Below are positions 63,261 to 64,000 of a DNA stretch of 64,000 nucleotides, piece by piece. The notes beneath the pieces are model-generated. The model made no database searches, was not told where the DNA came from, and was given only the letters and a program-made list of their open reading frames with translations. Positions within the stretch are counted from its first letter, which is position 1. Each line of letters opens with the position of its first letter. Made by a program: the position numbers and the translations under genes. The stretch is from Novosphingobium resinovorum (GTDB taxonomy: Bacteria > Pseudomonadota > Alphaproteobacteria > Sphingomonadales > Sphingomonadaceae): NCBI RefSeq assembly GCF_027922145.1, contig NZ_BSFC01000011.1, positions 248,001 through 312,000 of the forward strand, in the 5' to 3' direction.

Positions 63261-64000
63261 ATGATTTCGTTCCTCGATTTTGAAAAGCCGATCGCCGAGC
63301 TGGAAGCGCGCATCGCCGAACTGCGCGCCACCGCCGACGGCAGCGACCTCGACATCGAGAGCGAGATCGACAAGCTCGCCAAGAAAAGCTCCGGCATGCT
63401 GGAGGCGACCTACGCCAAGCTGACCCCGTGGCAGAAGACGCAAGTGGCGCGCCACCCGCAGCGCCCGCACTTCGTCGATTACCTGCGCCTGATCTTCACC
63501 GATTTCGTCGCGCTGGGCGGTGACCGCCTCTACGGTGAGGACGCAGCGATCATCGGCGGCCTCGCAACGCTGGACGGCCGCAAGGTCATGGTCATCGGCC
63601 ACGAAAAGGGCCACGACACGACCACCCGCATCAAGCACAACTTCGGCATGGCCAAGCCAGAAGGCTACCGCAAGGCGATCCGCCTGATGGAGATGGCCAG
63701 CAAGTTCGGCCTGCCGGTCGTCACGCTGGTCGACACCGCAGGTGCCTTCCCCGGCGTCGAGGCCGAGGAACGCGGCCAGGCCGAAGCCATCGCCCGCTCG
63801 ACCGAGGCTTGCCTTGCCCTCGGCGTGCCGATGGTGGCGGTGATCGTGGGCGAAGGCGGCTCGGGCGGCGCGGTGGCGATCGCCGCCGCCAACACCGTGC
63901 TGATGCTGGAGCACTCGGTCTACTCGGTGATCTCGCCCGAGGGTGCGTCCTCGATCCTGTGGCGCACGCCCGACAAGGCCGCCGACGCGGCCACCGCGAT
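63261..64000 (+). CDS. accA: Acetyl-CoA carboxylase carboxyltransferase alpha subunit (cut by right edge)
   Basis: About 246 codons are present; the gene continues beyond the window. It begins [15 protein letters not shown]; the core has [52 protein letters not shown] pieces and [15 protein letters not shown], all AccA motifs. ATG 63261 has a GAGAGA site. It is 148 bases after accC, with repeat B between. Together with accDBC it completes the four-subunit enzyme. Confidence 0.95.
   Translation, partial: MISFLDFEKPIAELEARIAELRATADGSDLDIESEIDKLAKKSSGMLEATYAKLTPWQKTQVARHPQRPHFVDYLRLIFTDFVALGGDRLYGEDAAIIGGLATLDGRKVMVIGHEKGHDTTTRIKHNFGMAKPEGYRKAIRLMEMASKFGLPVVTLVDTAGAFPGVEAEERGQAEAIARSTEACLALGVPMVAVIVGEGGSGGAVAIAAANTVLMLEHSVYSVISPEGASSILWRTPDKAADAATA

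Overview
The window reads as ordinary, densely coded chromosome from a high-GC alphaproteobacterium, most likely a sphingomonad (Sphingomonadales; Novosphingobium or Sphingobium-like). This is inferred from the sequence only. The pointers are the alphaproteobacterial sulfite-reduction operon with DUF2849 and DUF934, a cysteine-free L36, UPF0262, DUF3667, a CODH-like coxGMSL set, and several dispersed palindromic repeats between genes. I see no prophage, integrase, transposase, CRISPR array, rRNA or tRNA gene. Many open frames lie antisense to real genes, as expected at this GC content, and they were discarded.

Layout. 0-4 kb (minus): rpmJ, a HAD hydrolase, then a three-gene set of ATP-grasp, alpha-E and transglutaminase-like proteins that runs off the left edge. 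4-6.7 kb (plus): two related secreted DUF4136-like proteins coupled to an M14 carboxypeptidase. 6.9-9.3 kb (minus): an RBBP9-like protein without its catalytic residues, then the UPF0262 - GH25-like - cdd operon. 9.5-18.6 kb: dnaB, a degenerate SDR, an NCS1 permease, an aminotransferase with a one-base frame break joined to a GNAT gene, a histidine kinase and ftsH. 18.7-21.3 kb: a small protein, a DUF3667 membrane protein, an orphan ParA and rpoZ.

21.5-35.1 kb is a catabolic block. On the minus strand, DUF35, an SCP-x-type thiolase, an acyl-CoA dehydrogenase, the three catalytic genes of a 2-oxoacid dehydrogenase (E1alpha, E1beta, E2), a VOC protein, another acyl-CoA dehydrogenase and a phosphotransferase follow one another, many with overlapping stop and start codons. 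A GMC oxidoreductase, a LuxR solo and a third acyl-CoA dehydrogenase flank it. Together they suggest oxidation of an alcohol to an acyl-CoA and its degradation; the substrate cannot be read from the sequence.

35.2-37.1 kb holds a PAS-GGDEF protein with a degenerate active site and a PilZ-XRE fusion, separated by a strongly AT-rich spacer. 37.3-41.3 kb is the assimilatory sulfate operon cobA-DUF2849-cysI-DUF934-cysH. 41.4-49.2 kb has an HNH-like protein, an MFS transporter, a RibD/DHFR-like reductase, putA with a divergent Lrp-type regulator, and an SDR. 49.3-57.1 kb is a second catabolic locus: coxG-coxM-coxS-coxL (minus) divergent from an SMP-30, SDR and NTF2-like set (plus), then an EthD-domain protein. 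57.1-64 kb holds an XpaC-like/TelA pair, fdhD and a compact accD-accB-accC-accA cluster cut by the right edge.

The most useful leads are the ATP-grasp/alpha-E/transglutaminase operon (usually associated with the Anbu proteasome-like peptidase), the PilZ-XRE fusion, a CoxL homologue with an AYRGPW active-site loop and an extra C-terminal domain, and several enzymes whose catalytic residues are replaced.
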